A stretch of 64,000 nucleotides of DNA from Aurantimonas marina (GCF_017183135.1 NZ_JADDXW010000006.1:1-64000); one strand, 5' to 3'. Positions 1 to 8,735 are shown, numbered from the stretch's first letter. Notes: generated by a model not told the origin, from the letters alone. Translations and numbers: made by a program.

Positions 1-7
1 GATTTAT

Positions 8-83
8 TGGTGACCCCGGCAGGATTCGAACCTGCGACCATCGGCTTAGAAGGCCGGTGCTCTATCCACTGAGCTACGGGGCC
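8..83 (-). tRNA. tRNA-Arg (anticodon TCT)
   Basis: Read on the minus strand this folds as a standard cloverleaf. The acceptor stem GGCCCCG pairs with CGGGGTC, the T loop is GTTCGAATC, and the anticodon loop TTCTAAG gives anticodon TCT (Arg, AGA codons). The 3' CCA is encoded (TGG at 8-10 on the plus strand). Confidence 0.96.
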
Positions 84-139
84 GGCGTGACCGAAAAATC
101 ATGCTAACCGACACATGCCCCGATCACGAACGCGAAGCG

Positions 140-445
140 TCAATGGGTCCAGGGCTGGTTTCGGTCGTATCGGAAATTGTCCGCATAAGCCACTTTGGAC
201 CGTTTTGCGAGGTGGGGCTCCTCGACCCGGAACGGAATATCGTTGCGCTCCGCGTATTCGATCGCCAGCTCTTTCGTAGCGAAGGAAAGCTGGAGCTGGG
301 AAGTCATGTCGCCCGACGACGTATAGCCCATCAGCGGCTCGATGCGCTTGGGCTCTTCCGGCTCGTAGACGAGCACCCAGTCGCGGGTCTTGGCCTTGCC
401 GGACTGCATGGCGGTTCGGGACGGACGGTAGATTCTCGCAACCAT
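140..445 (-). CDS. NADH dehydrogenase accessory subunit, NDUFS4 / 'ETC complex I subunit conserved region' family
   Basis: This 101-residue protein matches the alphaproteobacterial homologue of the mitochondrial 18 kDa complex I subunit NDUFS4. That subunit stabilises the join between the N and Q modules of NADH:ubiquinone oxidoreductase on the cytoplasmic side. The family pattern is visible: RIYRPSRTAMQSGKAKT at the N terminus, the RDWVLVYEPE strand, then GYTSSGDMTSQLQLSF and a C-terminal YADNFRYDR. The reading frame stays open upstream into the tRNA-Pro gene, so I chose the ATG at 445; an adjacent ATG at 448 is also possible. It lies between tRNA-Arg and tRNA-Pro, far from any nuo operon here. 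Confidence 0.9.
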   Translation of the reverse strand: MVARIYRPSRTAMQSGKAKTRDWVLVYEPEEPKRIEPLMGYTSSGDMTSQLQLSFATKELAIEYAERNDIPFRVEEPHLAKRSKVAYADNFRYDRNQPWTH

Positions 446-497
446 CATGGCCTCGTCGGGAGCGCGGGATTCGCGTCGAAATACGGACGGATTGTGA

Positions 498-574
<77 letters not shown>

Positions 575-766
575 GATGCCATGATCCGCCTGTGGACGGG
601 GGTTTGCAGGGCTTGCCCGCCGAAGTCAAGGCCAACGCGTGACCGGCCTCGCTGCGGGCGCCGCCTGCCGCAACCGGCATCCGTAAAAATCCTCATGTTC
701 AGCGGGGTCCGGCGCCCTCCCGCGCGTGAAATCATCCGATCAAGACGCCGCGAGACCGCAGCCCGG

Positions 767-1231
767 TCACGATGCCGGTATGATCTCGTGCTTGAGCCGG
801 TCCCCGACTCGCGCGCCGTAGCGCGCCGCCGCCCCACCGTTCAATTCCAACACGTACTTGACCGGACCGCCGGAAGGAATCAGATCGAGCGACAGAGGCT
901 GCGCGTTCGTCTTGATATGGGTGACCGTGCCAGCCTCGTCGAGGAACAGCATATCCAGGGGAATGAGCGTGTTCTTCATCCACATGGTCACCGGCCGAAC
1001 CGGATCGAAGGAGAACAGCATGCCTTGCCCCGCCGGCATGGACTCGCGATTCATCAGGCCGATTTCGCGGTCCTTCGGCGTCAGCGCAAGCTCGACATCA
1101 ATCTGGTGCTCACCCGATCCGGTGATCAGCGTCGCTGACGACAGGTCGTCGCCCGCCATGGCAAAATAGGCCGCGGCCAGGAAAGCGAAGACCGCGAATC
1201 CAGCCACGATGATTGGCTTGCGAAAAATCAT
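767..1231 (-). CDS. DUF192 family secreted protein
   Basis: The 154-residue product begins with a hydrophobic stretch (about residues 6-26) ending in AMAGDD, a signal peptide or N-terminal anchor, so the rest should be periplasmic. The remaining roughly 120 residues are a DUF192 domain, with GLMNRESMPAGQGMLFSF, a WMKNTLIPLDMLF core and a C-terminal YVLELNGG. DUF192 proteins form a small beta fold whose biochemical role is not established. The gene is 16 bp downstream of the double cold-shock gene on the same strand, so the two may be cotranscribed; this pairing is frequent in Rhizobiales. Family assignment is firm, function unknown. Confidence 0.88.
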   Translation of the reverse strand: MIFRKPIIVAGFAVFAFLAAAYFAMAGDDLSSATLITGSGEHQIDVELALTPKDREIGLMNRESMPAGQGMLFSFDPVRPVTMWMKNTLIPLDMLFLDEAGTVTHIKTNAQPLSLDLIPSGGPVKYVLELNGGAAARYGARVGDRLKHEIIPAS

Positions 1232-1247
1232 GGCCGAGAACCCGCGG

Positions 1248-1826
1248 TCAGTGGGATGATGGCTGGACAGGTCCGGTCCCGGGATGGATTTCGGCGGCCA
1301 TCAGACCCTTCGCACCGTCGCCGAACCGCACCAGCACCTCCTGTCCTGGGCGCAGCTCCATCATACCGTATCGCCGCAGGGTTTCCATGTGGATGAAAAT
1401 GTCCTCCGTCCCCTCGCCCTGGGTCAGGAACCCATAGCCCTTGGTGCGATTGAACCATTTCACCACCGCACGGACAAGATCGCTGCTCGGCACCACGGTG
1501 ACGTGGGTGCGCGACGGCGGCAATTGCGAAGGGTGGACTGCCGTCGATTGATCCATGGAAAGGATACGGAACGCCTGAAGGCCGCGCTCGCCTTTTTGCA
1601 CCTCGCAGACGAGACGTGCTCCTTCGATGGCGGTCGTATAGCCGTCGCGGCGCAGACAGGTCACATGCAACAGGATGTCGGCGCCCTGATTGTCGGGAAC
1701 GATGAATCCGAACCCCTTGGCGACGTCGAACCATTTGATATGGCCGGACACGACCGTAAGTTGGACGTCGCCGCCGCCCAATGATTCACCCTCGCTATGC
1801 ACGTCTGCAGAGGTTCTCTCCGACAT
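1248..1826 (-). CDS. Double cold-shock-domain protein
   Basis: This 192-residue protein has two cold-shock domains in tandem, about residues 22-92 and 114-185. Each carries the RNP1-like nucleic-acid-binding motif: [15 protein letters not shown] in the first and [17 protein letters not shown] in the second, followed by RNP2-like DILLHVT and DIFIHME. Cold-shock domains bind single-stranded nucleic acid and act as RNA chaperones or transcription antiterminators in the cytoplasm. Two-domain versions of about 190-200 residues are typical of Alphaproteobacteria, unlike the single-domain 70-residue E. coli CspA. The first 20 residues are a polar linker. The DUF192 gene follows after 16 bp. Confidence 0.93.
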   Translation of the reverse strand: MSERTSADVHSEGESLGGGDVQLTVVSGHIKWFDVAKGFGFIVPDNQGADILLHVTCLRRDGYTTAIEGARLVCEVQKGERGLQAFRILSMDQSTAVHPSQLPPSRTHVTVVPSSDLVRAVVKWFNRTKGYGFLTQGEGTEDIFIHMETLRRYGMMELRPGQEVLVRFGDGAKGLMAAEIHPGTGPVQPSSH

Positions 1827-2182
1827 TCGGGGGTCCCGCCTCTTACGCCAACCGAATCGGCACAGTTGAGCATAGCATTAACCCTCCGGTTTCGAGCAAG
1901 GGCAACTAAGGCATTTGTGCAAAAATGCGTCTTCTTGCACACAGGTTTCGGCGATCCAGGTGGTTTTGCAAGTTCTGGTGAAAGTGACGTCTCCTCCAGT
2001 CTTTGCGCGGCCCTACCCGATCGACACCAGCGTCCGCCGAGCGGCATGGCGCCGGGCTCGCGCCACGAGTTGCCGATCTGGAAACGAGATTTGCCGCCAC
2101 GATCGCTTTGTCGGCGTCGGGGGGTTGGCCGTTGGGAACCGCGCCCTAACGTCTCTCCTACCTCATCAATGGAGACATCCCC
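1827..2182. other. Intergenic region between the cold-shock gene and gloA
   Basis: The 356 bp between these divergent genes hold no convincing gene; the open frames crossing it lack homology or a ribosome site. It is AT-richer around 1860-1930 and should hold promoters for both flanking genes. An imperfect inverted repeat, GCATTT/AAATGC, lies near 1911-1928. I could not identify a promoter with confidence. Confidence 0.5.
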
Positions 2183-2623
2183 ATGCGCTATCTGCACACG
2201 ATGGTCCGCGTCAGCGACGTCGACCGGTCGCTCGATTTCTACTGCAACAAGCTGGGGCTGGTGGAAACCCGTCGCGTCGAGAACGAAAAGGGACGGTTCA
2301 CGCTGATATTCCTCGCGGCTCCCGACGACCTTCCCGGCGCCAAGGAGACCAAGGCTCCCCTGATGGAGTTGACCTATAATTGGGACCCGGAAACCTACGA
2401 CGGCGGGCGCAATTTCGGCCATCTCGCCTTCGAGGTCGACGACATTTACGCGACCTGCCAGGATCTGATGGACAAGGGTGTGACGATCAACCGGCCGCCA
2501 CGCGACGGCTACATGGCGTTCATCAAATCCCCCGACAATATTTCGTTCGAACTTCTGCAGAAAGGCGAAGCCAAGGCAGCGGCCGAGCCGTGGGCCTCGA
2601 TGCAGAACACCGGCAGCTGGTAA
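2183..2623 (+). CDS. gloA: Lactoylglutathione lyase (glyoxalase I)
   Basis: Glyoxalase I converts the hemithioacetal of methylglyoxal and glutathione into S-lactoylglutathione, the first step of methylglyoxal detoxification in the cytoplasm. The 146-residue protein shows the paired vicinal-oxygen-chelate modules. Candidate metal ligands sit where expected: His5 (MRYLHTMVRV), Glu in LMELTYNWD, His in NFGHLAFEVDD and Glu in ISFELLQKG. This matches the H/E/H/E set of the E. coli enzyme. The C-terminal 14 residues (AAAEPWASMQNTGSW) extend slightly beyond the domain. The start is supported by GGAGA just upstream. It stands alone as a single transcription unit. Confidence 0.95.
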   Translation: MRYLHTMVRVSDVDRSLDFYCNKLGLVETRRVENEKGRFTLIFLAAPDDLPGAKETKAPLMELTYNWDPETYDGGRNFGHLAFEVDDIYATCQDLMDKGVTINRPPRDGYMAFIKSPDNISFELLQKGEAKAAAEPWASMQNTGSW

Positions 2624-2848
2624 CATGACCCGGACCTGACGGCGGCGGCCAGGGTTTGCCGACGATCATGGTGCTGCCGTATTCTGGCCATATGCGCCGA
2701 AATAGGTTTTACTGTGCAGGCTTCGATGCTGACCGTCCTGATGCAGGCAGTCGGCGGGGGACATCACGACGAAGCTTGCGACGTCTGCCGCGTCGGCGGT
2801 GGCTCGAAAAGGCGGACCAACGGCCCGCCATTGAGAGGGTGGATAATT

Positions 2849-3877
2849 TTGACGACGAATATCCGGACCGTGCGCCGCTGGCCGCTGCGGCGGCATATTC
2901 TGGCTGCGGCGGTGCTCTCGACCCTTCCGCTGATGGGCGCATGCGTTTCGGCGCTTGACGATACGACGGCGTTTGGCTTTGCCGGCGCGGCGCCATCCGA
3001 AGACATCCTGGCTGCCGATCAGCAGTCCGCCACAGACCCTGTCGTCGCCGACGGCGAGGTTCCGGCGAGCGCCGCGGCAGACCCATCAACGGTCGCGGCA
3101 GACCCATCAACGGCTAGCGAGGAACCGCGGACCGCAAGCCTGGCAGAAGCCCCTCCCCGCGCTTCGGCCAGCATGCTCGAAGCTGGCGACAAAGCGGTTG
3201 CCGCTTACGCGGGCGGCAGCGTCAGCGAAGGCGACAGGACGACCTCAGCCCAGGGCGGCCGCGAGGCCGACCGCTCGCTTTTCGCCTCGCTTTTTGCTCG
3301 CTCCGCCGCGCGGACACCCATCGTCAACGCCGAAAAAGGCAAGAGCCGCCGGGTCGTTCTGCAGCGCGAGGGCGCCCCGCGCTCGGGCGGAAACGATGCG
3401 CTGCCCGGGGTCGATCCGTCCTCGCTGTTCGAGATCGGCCAGCGCGCTTCGGCGGATGACGAGGAGATCCTCGAAGAGGCCAGCGGCAGCTATCAGGTCG
3501 CCTCGCTTACCGGCCTCGCCCGGCTTGCGCCCAATGGGCTTCTCGTTCGGCGCGAGAGCGTGCAGACGAACTGCTTTCCCGCAAAATTGGTCGGAACCCT
3601 GCGGGCGGTCGAGCGTCGCTTCGGCAAGAAGATCGTCGTCACCTCCGGCTACCGTAGCCCAAAACATAACCGTCGCGTTAACGGCGCCCGCCGCTCGCAG
3701 CATATGGGCTGCAAGGCGGCTGACATCATCGTGCCGGATGTCGATCGGTTCGCTGTCGCGGCGTATGTGCGGTCGCTGCCGGGCCGTGGCGGCGTGGGAA
3801 CCTACTGCCACACCGCGGCGATCCACGTCGATGTCGGACCCAAGCGTGACTGGAATTGGCGCTGCAGGCGCAAGTGA
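2849..3877 (+). CDS. Peptidase M15-family (YcbK-like) lipoprotein
   Basis: The last 110 or so residues form a peptidase M15_3 domain, related to zinc D,D-carboxypeptidases that act on peptidoglycan. The zinc-site elements are SGYRSPKHNRRV, SQHMGCKAADI and the final AIHVDVGPKRDW. I chose the TTG at 2849 because GAGAGGG precedes it and because it places a lipoprotein-like signal (ILAAAVLSTLPLMGAC) at the N terminus, giving 342 residues. An ATG at 2714 would add 45 unlikely residues. The middle is a low-complexity Ala/Ser/Asp linker with a tandem ADPSTVA/ADPSTAS duplication. Such proteins probably trim cell-wall peptides from the outer envelope; activity is inferred. Confidence 0.85.
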   Translation: MTTNIRTVRRWPLRRHILAAAVLSTLPLMGACVSALDDTTAFGFAGAAPSEDILAADQQSATDPVVADGEVPASAAADPSTVAADPSTASEEPRTASLAEAPPRASASMLEAGDKAVAAYAGGSVSEGDRTTSAQGGREADRSLFASLFARSAARTPIVNAEKGKSRRVVLQREGAPRSGGNDALPGVDPSSLFEIGQRASADDEEILEEASGSYQVASLTGLARLAPNGLLVRRESVQTNCFPAKLVGTLRAVERRFGKKIVVTSGYRSPKHNRRVNGARRSQHMGCKAADIIVPDVDRFAVAAYVRSLPGRGGVGTYCHTAAIHVDVGPKRDWNWRCRRK

Positions 3878-4017
3878 GGCAAGACCTGTCATCCTTGCCC
3901 GGACGCTTCGGCCTCGTTCAACCTGTTGGCGGAGCCAGATGACTTCCCTGGAAGAGCGAAAAACCCCGTTCCGACGTCTTGCGATCCCAAACGAACACCC
4001 GTATACACCCCGTCGCC

Positions 4018-4093
4018 GCGCCCATCGTCTAGCGGTCTAGGACGCCGCCCTTTCACGGCGGAAACACGGGTTCGATTCCCGTTGGGCGTACCA
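4018..4093 (+). tRNA. tRNA-Glu (anticodon TTC), integration target
   Basis: The acceptor stem GCGCCCA pairs with TGGGCGT. The anticodon arm CCGCCCTTTCACGGCGG gives anticodon TTC (Glu), the T arm is ACGGG-TTCGATT-CCCGT, and CCA is encoded at 4091-4093. The last 17 bases reappear at 15653-15669, marking this gene as the attachment site of the island that follows. Confidence 0.96.
4077..4093 (+). repeat. attL: 17-bp direct repeat at the 3' end of tRNA-Glu
   Basis: TCCCGTTGGGCGTACCA covers the end of the T stem, the acceptor 3' strand and CCA of tRNA-Glu. It is identical to 15653-15669. Homology stops on both sides: GAT versus GCG before it, GCA versus TTT after it. Confidence 0.8.
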
Positions 4094-4191
4094 GCACCCC
4101 TCTATCGAGCGCTGGTTTTCTGGAAAAACAATCACTTACCACCCGCTAATGTGGCTTGCTTGTCAGGCTGCTGCATAACATCATGTGCAAC

Positions 4192-6090
4192 ATGGCGGTT
4201 GAAGTGGCGATCTCGAATCATCTCACCAGACGCAATGGCGTCTGGCAGTATGTCCGGCGCGTGCCCGAGGATTTGCGGGACGTCTTTCCTTTCACGCGGG
4301 TTCAAAAGTCCCTGCGAACCGAAGTCGAACGGCGCGCTCGGGAGGTTGCCCTCGACCTCGACCGGCTGTGGGATGGGCGCTTTGCCGAAGCGCGCGAGCG
4401 CAAAGGTCTCGTCAGCAATACTGGCGAACTGCCCTCGATCCGCACGGAGGAATGGGCATGGCCGGATTGGGAGGCGCTCGCGGGCTGGTTCGAGGCGAGC
4501 CTTGCCGAGGAGGGCTGGCAGGCCCGTCTCCTGACCATGACCGGCCCGGTGCTGTCGAAGGACGCCGATTTCTCCCGCATCCCCTGGCGCGATGATGTCG
4601 CTGCACGCGAGCACATCGACCGCGCGAAGCTGCTGCGGTCGATGTCGGTTTCGGAGTATGGCGAGACGCGCGCCTCTTTCGTGCGGAGCTACCTCCGGCG
4701 GCTTGGCGTGGCCCTGACGCGATCCGATCCGAACTTTCTTCGCTTCATGGCTGCATGCCATGCGGCGGAGCTTTCTTATCTTGACCTGTTCAGGTTGCGG
4801 GAGTCTCGACAGGGCGGCATCGGCAATACGCATCCCGATGCGATCGAAGGACCTTGGCGGCAGCGGCGAGCGTCGTATCCGCATGAGGCAGCACCCTTTC
4901 AGGGTGGCGCTTCTACCGACGCTTAGAGCGGGGTGGTTCTGTCGACAACGGCGCCGGCATCCGCGGCGGGATGGGCCGGCAAGACGCTTACGCACTGCAT
5001 CGACAAGTGGGTGAGCAACCGGCGATCGGCGAAGCAGGCCGTTCGGGACCATCACCTCAGCGACATGCGCAAGACCGTCGCGGCATTCGAGGCCCATACC
5101 GGCCTTCGCGACATCGGCCTGATCACCCGCAGGCATGTTCTTTCCTTCCGCGATCAATTGAATTCGCGGCCGGACTACAAGACGGCGACCGTGAACAAGA
5201 AGGTCAGCTACATCACCAGCCTCTTATCGACGGCACTGAATGCCGGTTGGATCGATCGCGAGATCGGCAGCAAGGTCTTTTTGCGGGTCCCTGGCGACGA
5301 AGGCACGCGTGAGGCGTTCACCGACCAGCAGCTTACGGCGATCTTCTCGCACCGGATTTTCACGAGCGGTTACCGCTCTTCGTCCGTGAAGGCGTGCGGG
5401 GAGCTGCAGTTCTGGCTGCCGCTGATCGCCTGCATGCACGGCATGATCTCCTCGGAAATCCTGCAACTCGGGCCGGACACCATCCTGCCGCACGACGAAT
5501 ATCCAGATGTCCTGTGCTTTTCGGTGACCAACGCCGGCGGCCGAACCACCAAGACGCTGGCCCGGCGCCGCTGGGTTCCCATCCGCCACGAGCTGCTGGA
5601 TCTTGGTCTTCGCGATCTGGTGGAGCGGGCGCGCGCTGAGGATCGGCCGTGGCTCTGGCGGGAGATGGACAAGGACGGCAAGACGCTGGCGCGTGTCTCG
5701 AACTACGCGTCCACCTTCTTCGGCAATATTCTGAGGAAGGACCTGACGATCACGGAGCCGGGCCTGAGCCTTTATTCGTTCCGACACGGCTTCCAGGACC
5801 GGATCGGACGAGCCGGCTACGGCGAGGAGGTCAAGAAGGCGTTGATGGGGCATGCCGACACGGGCATGACGGGCCGCTACGGGACCAAAAAGGCCCCCAA
5901 GCCGGTTGACATCATCAAGCTGAACGAAGCCATCCAGACACTGTCCTGGCCGTTTCTGAAGGACATTCGTGCAGCCGCTATCGCTACCGGGGTCGACTCG
6001 CAGGCGCCGCGGAGGAGCAAGCCCTCAATAGCGCGCGAACGAGCGGTGCCGACGCACGAAACCATGCAGGCCGCAGGTGCACAGGTGTGA
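4192..6090 (+). pseudogene. Tyrosine-type site-specific integrase, interrupted by an amber codon
   Basis: Two open halves in the same frame (to 4926, and from 4933) together resemble one phage/island integrase. The first half starts with the NGVWQYVRRVPEDLRDVF type of N terminus. The second holds a SAM-like core-binding domain from about 4980 and a catalytic domain ending in SLYSFRHGF, LMGHAD and TGRYG, where the tyrosine nucleophile is codon 5878-5880. A TAG at 4924-4926 separates them. The box I position, usually G-x-R-x-x-E, reads HGMISSE, so the first catalytic arginine is replaced by isoleucine (codon 5446-5448). Its place beside tRNA-Glu fits island integration. It is most likely inactive; suppression of the stop is a less likely alternative. 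Confidence 0.85.
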
Positions 6091-6748
6091 AAGGAGCAAA
6101 TTGAAGCACTTCGAAGCGTCTCGAAGCAAATTTGAAGGGTCCTGCCGGTCCGCATCAGATGACCGCGCCAAAAGCCGGAAATCGGCCGTTGTAAGCCGTC
6201 GAGCAGCTTCAGTGCGTCGGGTGTGAAGCTCAAAATGTGTGGCATAAGATGAGGCACGTCTGTGGCATACCTGCAGCATGTGAGGCAAAGGTGAGGCATC
6301 GCCGTCACAGCGGAGCCTCCAGCGGTTAACGCCGACGGATTTGAAAGACAGGGTTGACGACTGCGAATCACATCGATCGCTGTGGAAAAGCGCAAGCGCG
6401 ATGCGCGTCACAGTGATTGGGCATCAACGGCATGACTCGCCTCGCTGCCGGCTACCCGGCGGGACAAGCCAACCATCAGTGACAGGGACTATTCTATGGC
6501 GCTGAAAAGCGCTTGTCCGGCCAGGAGCGATGCGGCAAGCGGTGCGACGCCGTCCGGCAAGCCCGTCGGCCCACCGCAAGCTGGGCGCTCGCCGCGCCTT
6601 GCTTCGTCGCCGGGCCTCGGCCATGCATCGGCGTCAAGGTGCAGGGAAGCGCCGGTCCAATGGGTTCCTATCACCGCAGGTCGGTATCAATGGCGATTAG
6701 GCCATGCCTCCAACCCCTCTCAAACGGTCTCTTCGCCCGAGATCAGGC
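6091..6748. other. Non-coding stretch between integrase and the curli operon end
   Basis: These 658 bp separate two converging transcription units. I find no supported gene; several frames are open only because the DNA is GC-rich. It contains near-identical AGCAAATTGAAG and AGCAAATTTGAAG copies at 6095-6106 and 6125-6137, and the phased TGWGGCA array listed separately. No clear terminator is visible behind the curli operon. Confidence 0.5.
6238..6298 (+). repeat. Five direct TGWGGCA repeats spaced by about one or two helical turns
   Basis: Copies begin at 6238 (TGTGGCA), 6250 (TGAGGCA), 6261 (TGTGGCA), 6281 (TGAGGCA) and 6292 (TGAGGCA). The steps are 12, 11, 20 and 11 bp, so all copies would face the same side of the helix. 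Such arrays usually bind a protein cooperatively. The position 150 bp behind the integrase suggests integrase arm-type or excisionase sites; this is an inference. Confidence 0.6.
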
Positions 6749-7483
6749 TTAGCCGCATTTTCCGGTGTAGGTGACGATTGGCCAACGGTTCTGTCGCACG
6801 GTTTGTTGGCGAATCCACCCCGACACATCCGAAATGCGCGCCTTGCACCAGTTGCCATCGGAGGCGGTCGTGCATTCGTCGATGACGACGCAGGTGTTCG
6901 GCGGGATGGTCGCCACCACCGATGCGTCCGGACGCGCCTCCGAACGGGCGTTGAGGCGTACCAGAACCTCCGCCATCGGCTTGACGTCCTCGCTCGCGGC
7001 TGTCGGCCTGGCGAGATCCTCCGGCGTCGCGCAGGTCGCAGTATAGCCATAGAACACACAGCCGGTCGCCTGAGAGGCGTCCACCGGCGCCGGGGCGGCG
7101 GCCGCTTCCTCGGTAATACGCTCGAAGACCACCGTGGAGCCCGACGCCGTCTGTCCACTCATCCGGTTCTGGTTGCCGCCAAGCCTAGCGATTACGGCCC
7201 GCTCCGGGCCGAGGAGGCCGAGCTGGTTGTCGACGATCGCCCACCCTTGGAGCGAGGCCATCGGCCCGGCGCAGTTCGAGGATTCCAACGCGTACTGTTC
7301 ATTGTTTCGAGCGCCGGACAACACAATCCTGCAGGCGCCGTCGCCCGAAAAGGCTGGGTCCAGCGTCTGCCAAGTTCCGCTGAAGGCGGCTACGAATGCA
7401 GTTTCGCTCTGCGCCAGGGCCGACCCGCTCCATCCGACGAAGCCAGAGAGTGCTACGCACAAGACAATTGCCGCTCGGCGCAT
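6749..7483 (-). CDS. Secreted AprI/Inh-type protease-inhibitor domain fused to an SH3 domain
   Basis: The 244-residue product has a Sec signal peptide (MRRAAIVLCVALSGF...ALAQ), so it should be periplasmic or exported. Residues about 27-125 match the AprI/Inh (Omp19-like) beta-barrel inhibitor fold: SGTWQTL, a cysteine pair in GACRIVL and SSNCAGP, LQGWAIVDNQLGLLG, and a terminal STVVFERI strand. Known members inhibit proteases in the periplasm. Residues about 175-240 resemble a bacterial SH3 domain, with LNARSEARPDASVV and SGWIRQQTV. The ATG at 7483 has AAAGGA upstream and puts the signal peptide first. It lies 68 bp behind csgH as the last gene of the curli locus; partner protease unknown. 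Confidence 0.78.
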   Translation of the reverse strand: MRRAAIVLCVALSGFVGWSGSALAQSETAFVAAFSGTWQTLDPAFSGDGACRIVLSGARNNEQYALESSNCAGPMASLQGWAIVDNQLGLLGPERAVIARLGGNQNRMSGQTASGSTVVFERITEEAAAAPAPVDASQATGCVFYGYTATCATPEDLARPTAASEDVKPMAEVLVRLNARSEARPDASVVATIPPNTCVVIDECTTASDGNWCKARISDVSGWIRQQTVRQNRWPIVTYTGKCG

Positions 7484-7551
7484 CCTGTAATCCTTTAAAT
7501 TGCCATTAGTCCGCCGGAGATCACCCTCCGCGCCCCGATGTTCCATGATTC

Positions 7552-7953
7552 TCATTGGCCGACCGACAAGGTGCTCGAGGAGAGTTCTCTGTCGTTGGAT
7601 TTCAGCGTCAGTTCCACCGACAGCTTGTCGCCCGGCGTCAGCGAGATGCCGACCGTCGCGACGTCGGCGCTCTCGCCGGCCTTCAGTGAGAACGAGCCGC
7701 CCTGGCTGGTCGACATGCGTCCGGAGGCGCCGCTTTTCTCGATAGACATCAGGGCGTCGACTTCGACGTCGCTCAGCGCGGCAGCGCGACCTGTGAGTTT
7801 CACGCCTGTTTCACTCGTCGTGACCACGATCGAGCCGAGCGCGGCGGCCTTGGCGATCCCCTGCGCCATTGCGGCATTGGTCATGGTGAGTCCCAGCAGG
7901 AGCGAGATAAAGCCAGCAATCGCTGCCCAACGCTTCTTCTTCGGAGAGGTCAT
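7552..7953 (-). CDS. csgH: CsgH-like curli assembly chaperone
   Basis: CsgH is the alphaproteobacterial counterpart of CsgC, a periplasmic chaperone that stops curlin subunits forming amyloid before secretion. The 133-residue protein has a signal peptide ending AAMAQ. The family core follows: a first strand block GSIVVTTSETGVKLTGRAAA, then SIEKSGASGRMSTSQGGSF, SLKAGESADVATVGISLTPG and LSVELTLK. Its start codon overlaps the stop of the preceding curlin gene by 4 bp (ATGA), so the two are probably translationally coupled. The context of four curlin-repeat genes, csgG and csgF supports the call. Assignment rests on motif pattern and neighbourhood. Confidence 0.85.
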   Translation of the reverse strand: MTSPKKKRWAAIAGFISLLLGLTMTNAAMAQGIAKAAALGSIVVTTSETGVKLTGRAAALSDVEVDALMSIEKSGASGRMSTSQGGSFSLKAGESADVATVGISLTPGDKLSVELTLKSNDRELSSSTLSVGQ

Positions 7954-8735
7954 GGTGGTCCGGGTGTTGTCTGGTTGATGGTGACGGCGCCGCGTGTCGT
8001 CACGCCGGCGGAGTTCGTCTGTGTCACCGTCACCGGGCCGAGAGCGTTGGTGATCACCTGCAAATCCGTGAGCGACTGAAGGTTGCTACCGTTCTGGCTG
8101 TAGATGACGGATGAGCCAGGGTTTGAAAGGGTGAGGTCAAGGCTGGCATTGCTGCCGCTTCCGTTCTGCACGATGGCGCCACTCGTTTGAAGGCCGGTCG
8201 CTAGGCTCGCACTATTGTCGTCACCATTCTGGATAACGGCTCCATTGATCGCTCCGGTCTCCGTCGTCCCGCCGAGCAGAGGGCGCGTGAACGGTAGCGA
8301 CAAGGGTGAAGGTTGGTTGCCGTCGACCTGGAGCTCGGCGAAGTTGCCGGTTCCGTTCTGCGCCACGACGCCGACACCCCCATTGCTCGAGGTCACATTC
8401 GCCTCGTTGACGCCGGCGCCATTGTTGCGCTGGTCGAGAAACACGCCGCCGCCGTCGTTCCGGATGGTAATCGTCGCGCGATTGTTGCCGCCCGACTGGA
8501 CCGCCGTATCGGTCAGCGAAATCGGCACCCCGGCATCCAAGTTCGGCAGTTCGCCGGAGCCGTCGACCTTCAGACCTCCGACACGGCTATTGGACGCCAA
8601 CGACTGGTCGACGAAGAGCGAATTGCCGTCGCCGGATTGCTCGATCGTCAGCGTGTTCTGCTGGGCCGAGGCTTGCGCTGCCAAGAGAGCAAACGTCAAG
8701 CCCGTCGTCGTCGAGAGAAGAAAGGCTTTGAACAT
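7950..8735 (-). CDS. Curlin-repeat protein (261 residues)
   Basis: After a signal peptide (MFKAFLLSTTTGLTF...ASAQ) the protein consists of Asn/Gln/Gly-rich strands of the curlin type, such as NTLTIEQSGDGNSLFVDQS, GVVAQNGTGNFAELQVDG, AVIQNGDDNSASLATG and AIVQNGSGSNASLDL. Curlin repeats stack as a beta-solenoid in extracellular functional amyloid. Repeats here are more degenerate and more widely spaced than in the two large curlins, which might suit a nucleator or cap role; that is a guess. I placed the start at the second ATG (8735), directly before the signal peptide; an ATG at 8759 is also in frame. csgH overlaps its stop codon. Confidence 0.85.
   Translation of the reverse strand: MFKAFLLSTTTGLTFALLAAQASAQQNTLTIEQSGDGNSLFVDQSLASNSRVGGLKVDGSGELPNLDAGVPISLTDTAVQSGGNNRATITIRNDGGGVFLDQRNNGAGVNEANVTSSNGGVGVVAQNGTGNFAELQVDGNQPSPLSLPFTRPLLGGTTETGAINGAVIQNGDDNSASLATGLQTSGAIVQNGSGSNASLDLTLSNPGSSVIYSQNGSNLQSLTDLQVITNALGPVTVTQTNSAGVTTRGAVTINQTTPGPP

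Noticed and set aside
1661-2626. A 321-codon minus-strand frame across gloA and the cold-shock gene
   Set aside because: It lies opposite gloA and out of frame with the cold-shock gene, both of which have clear domains.
4760-5014. A frameshift rather than a nonsense codon breaking the integrase
   Set aside because: Both integrase halves are in the same frame, and the alternative frame across the junction has no integrase-like sequence; paired compensating shifts remain possible but are less simple.
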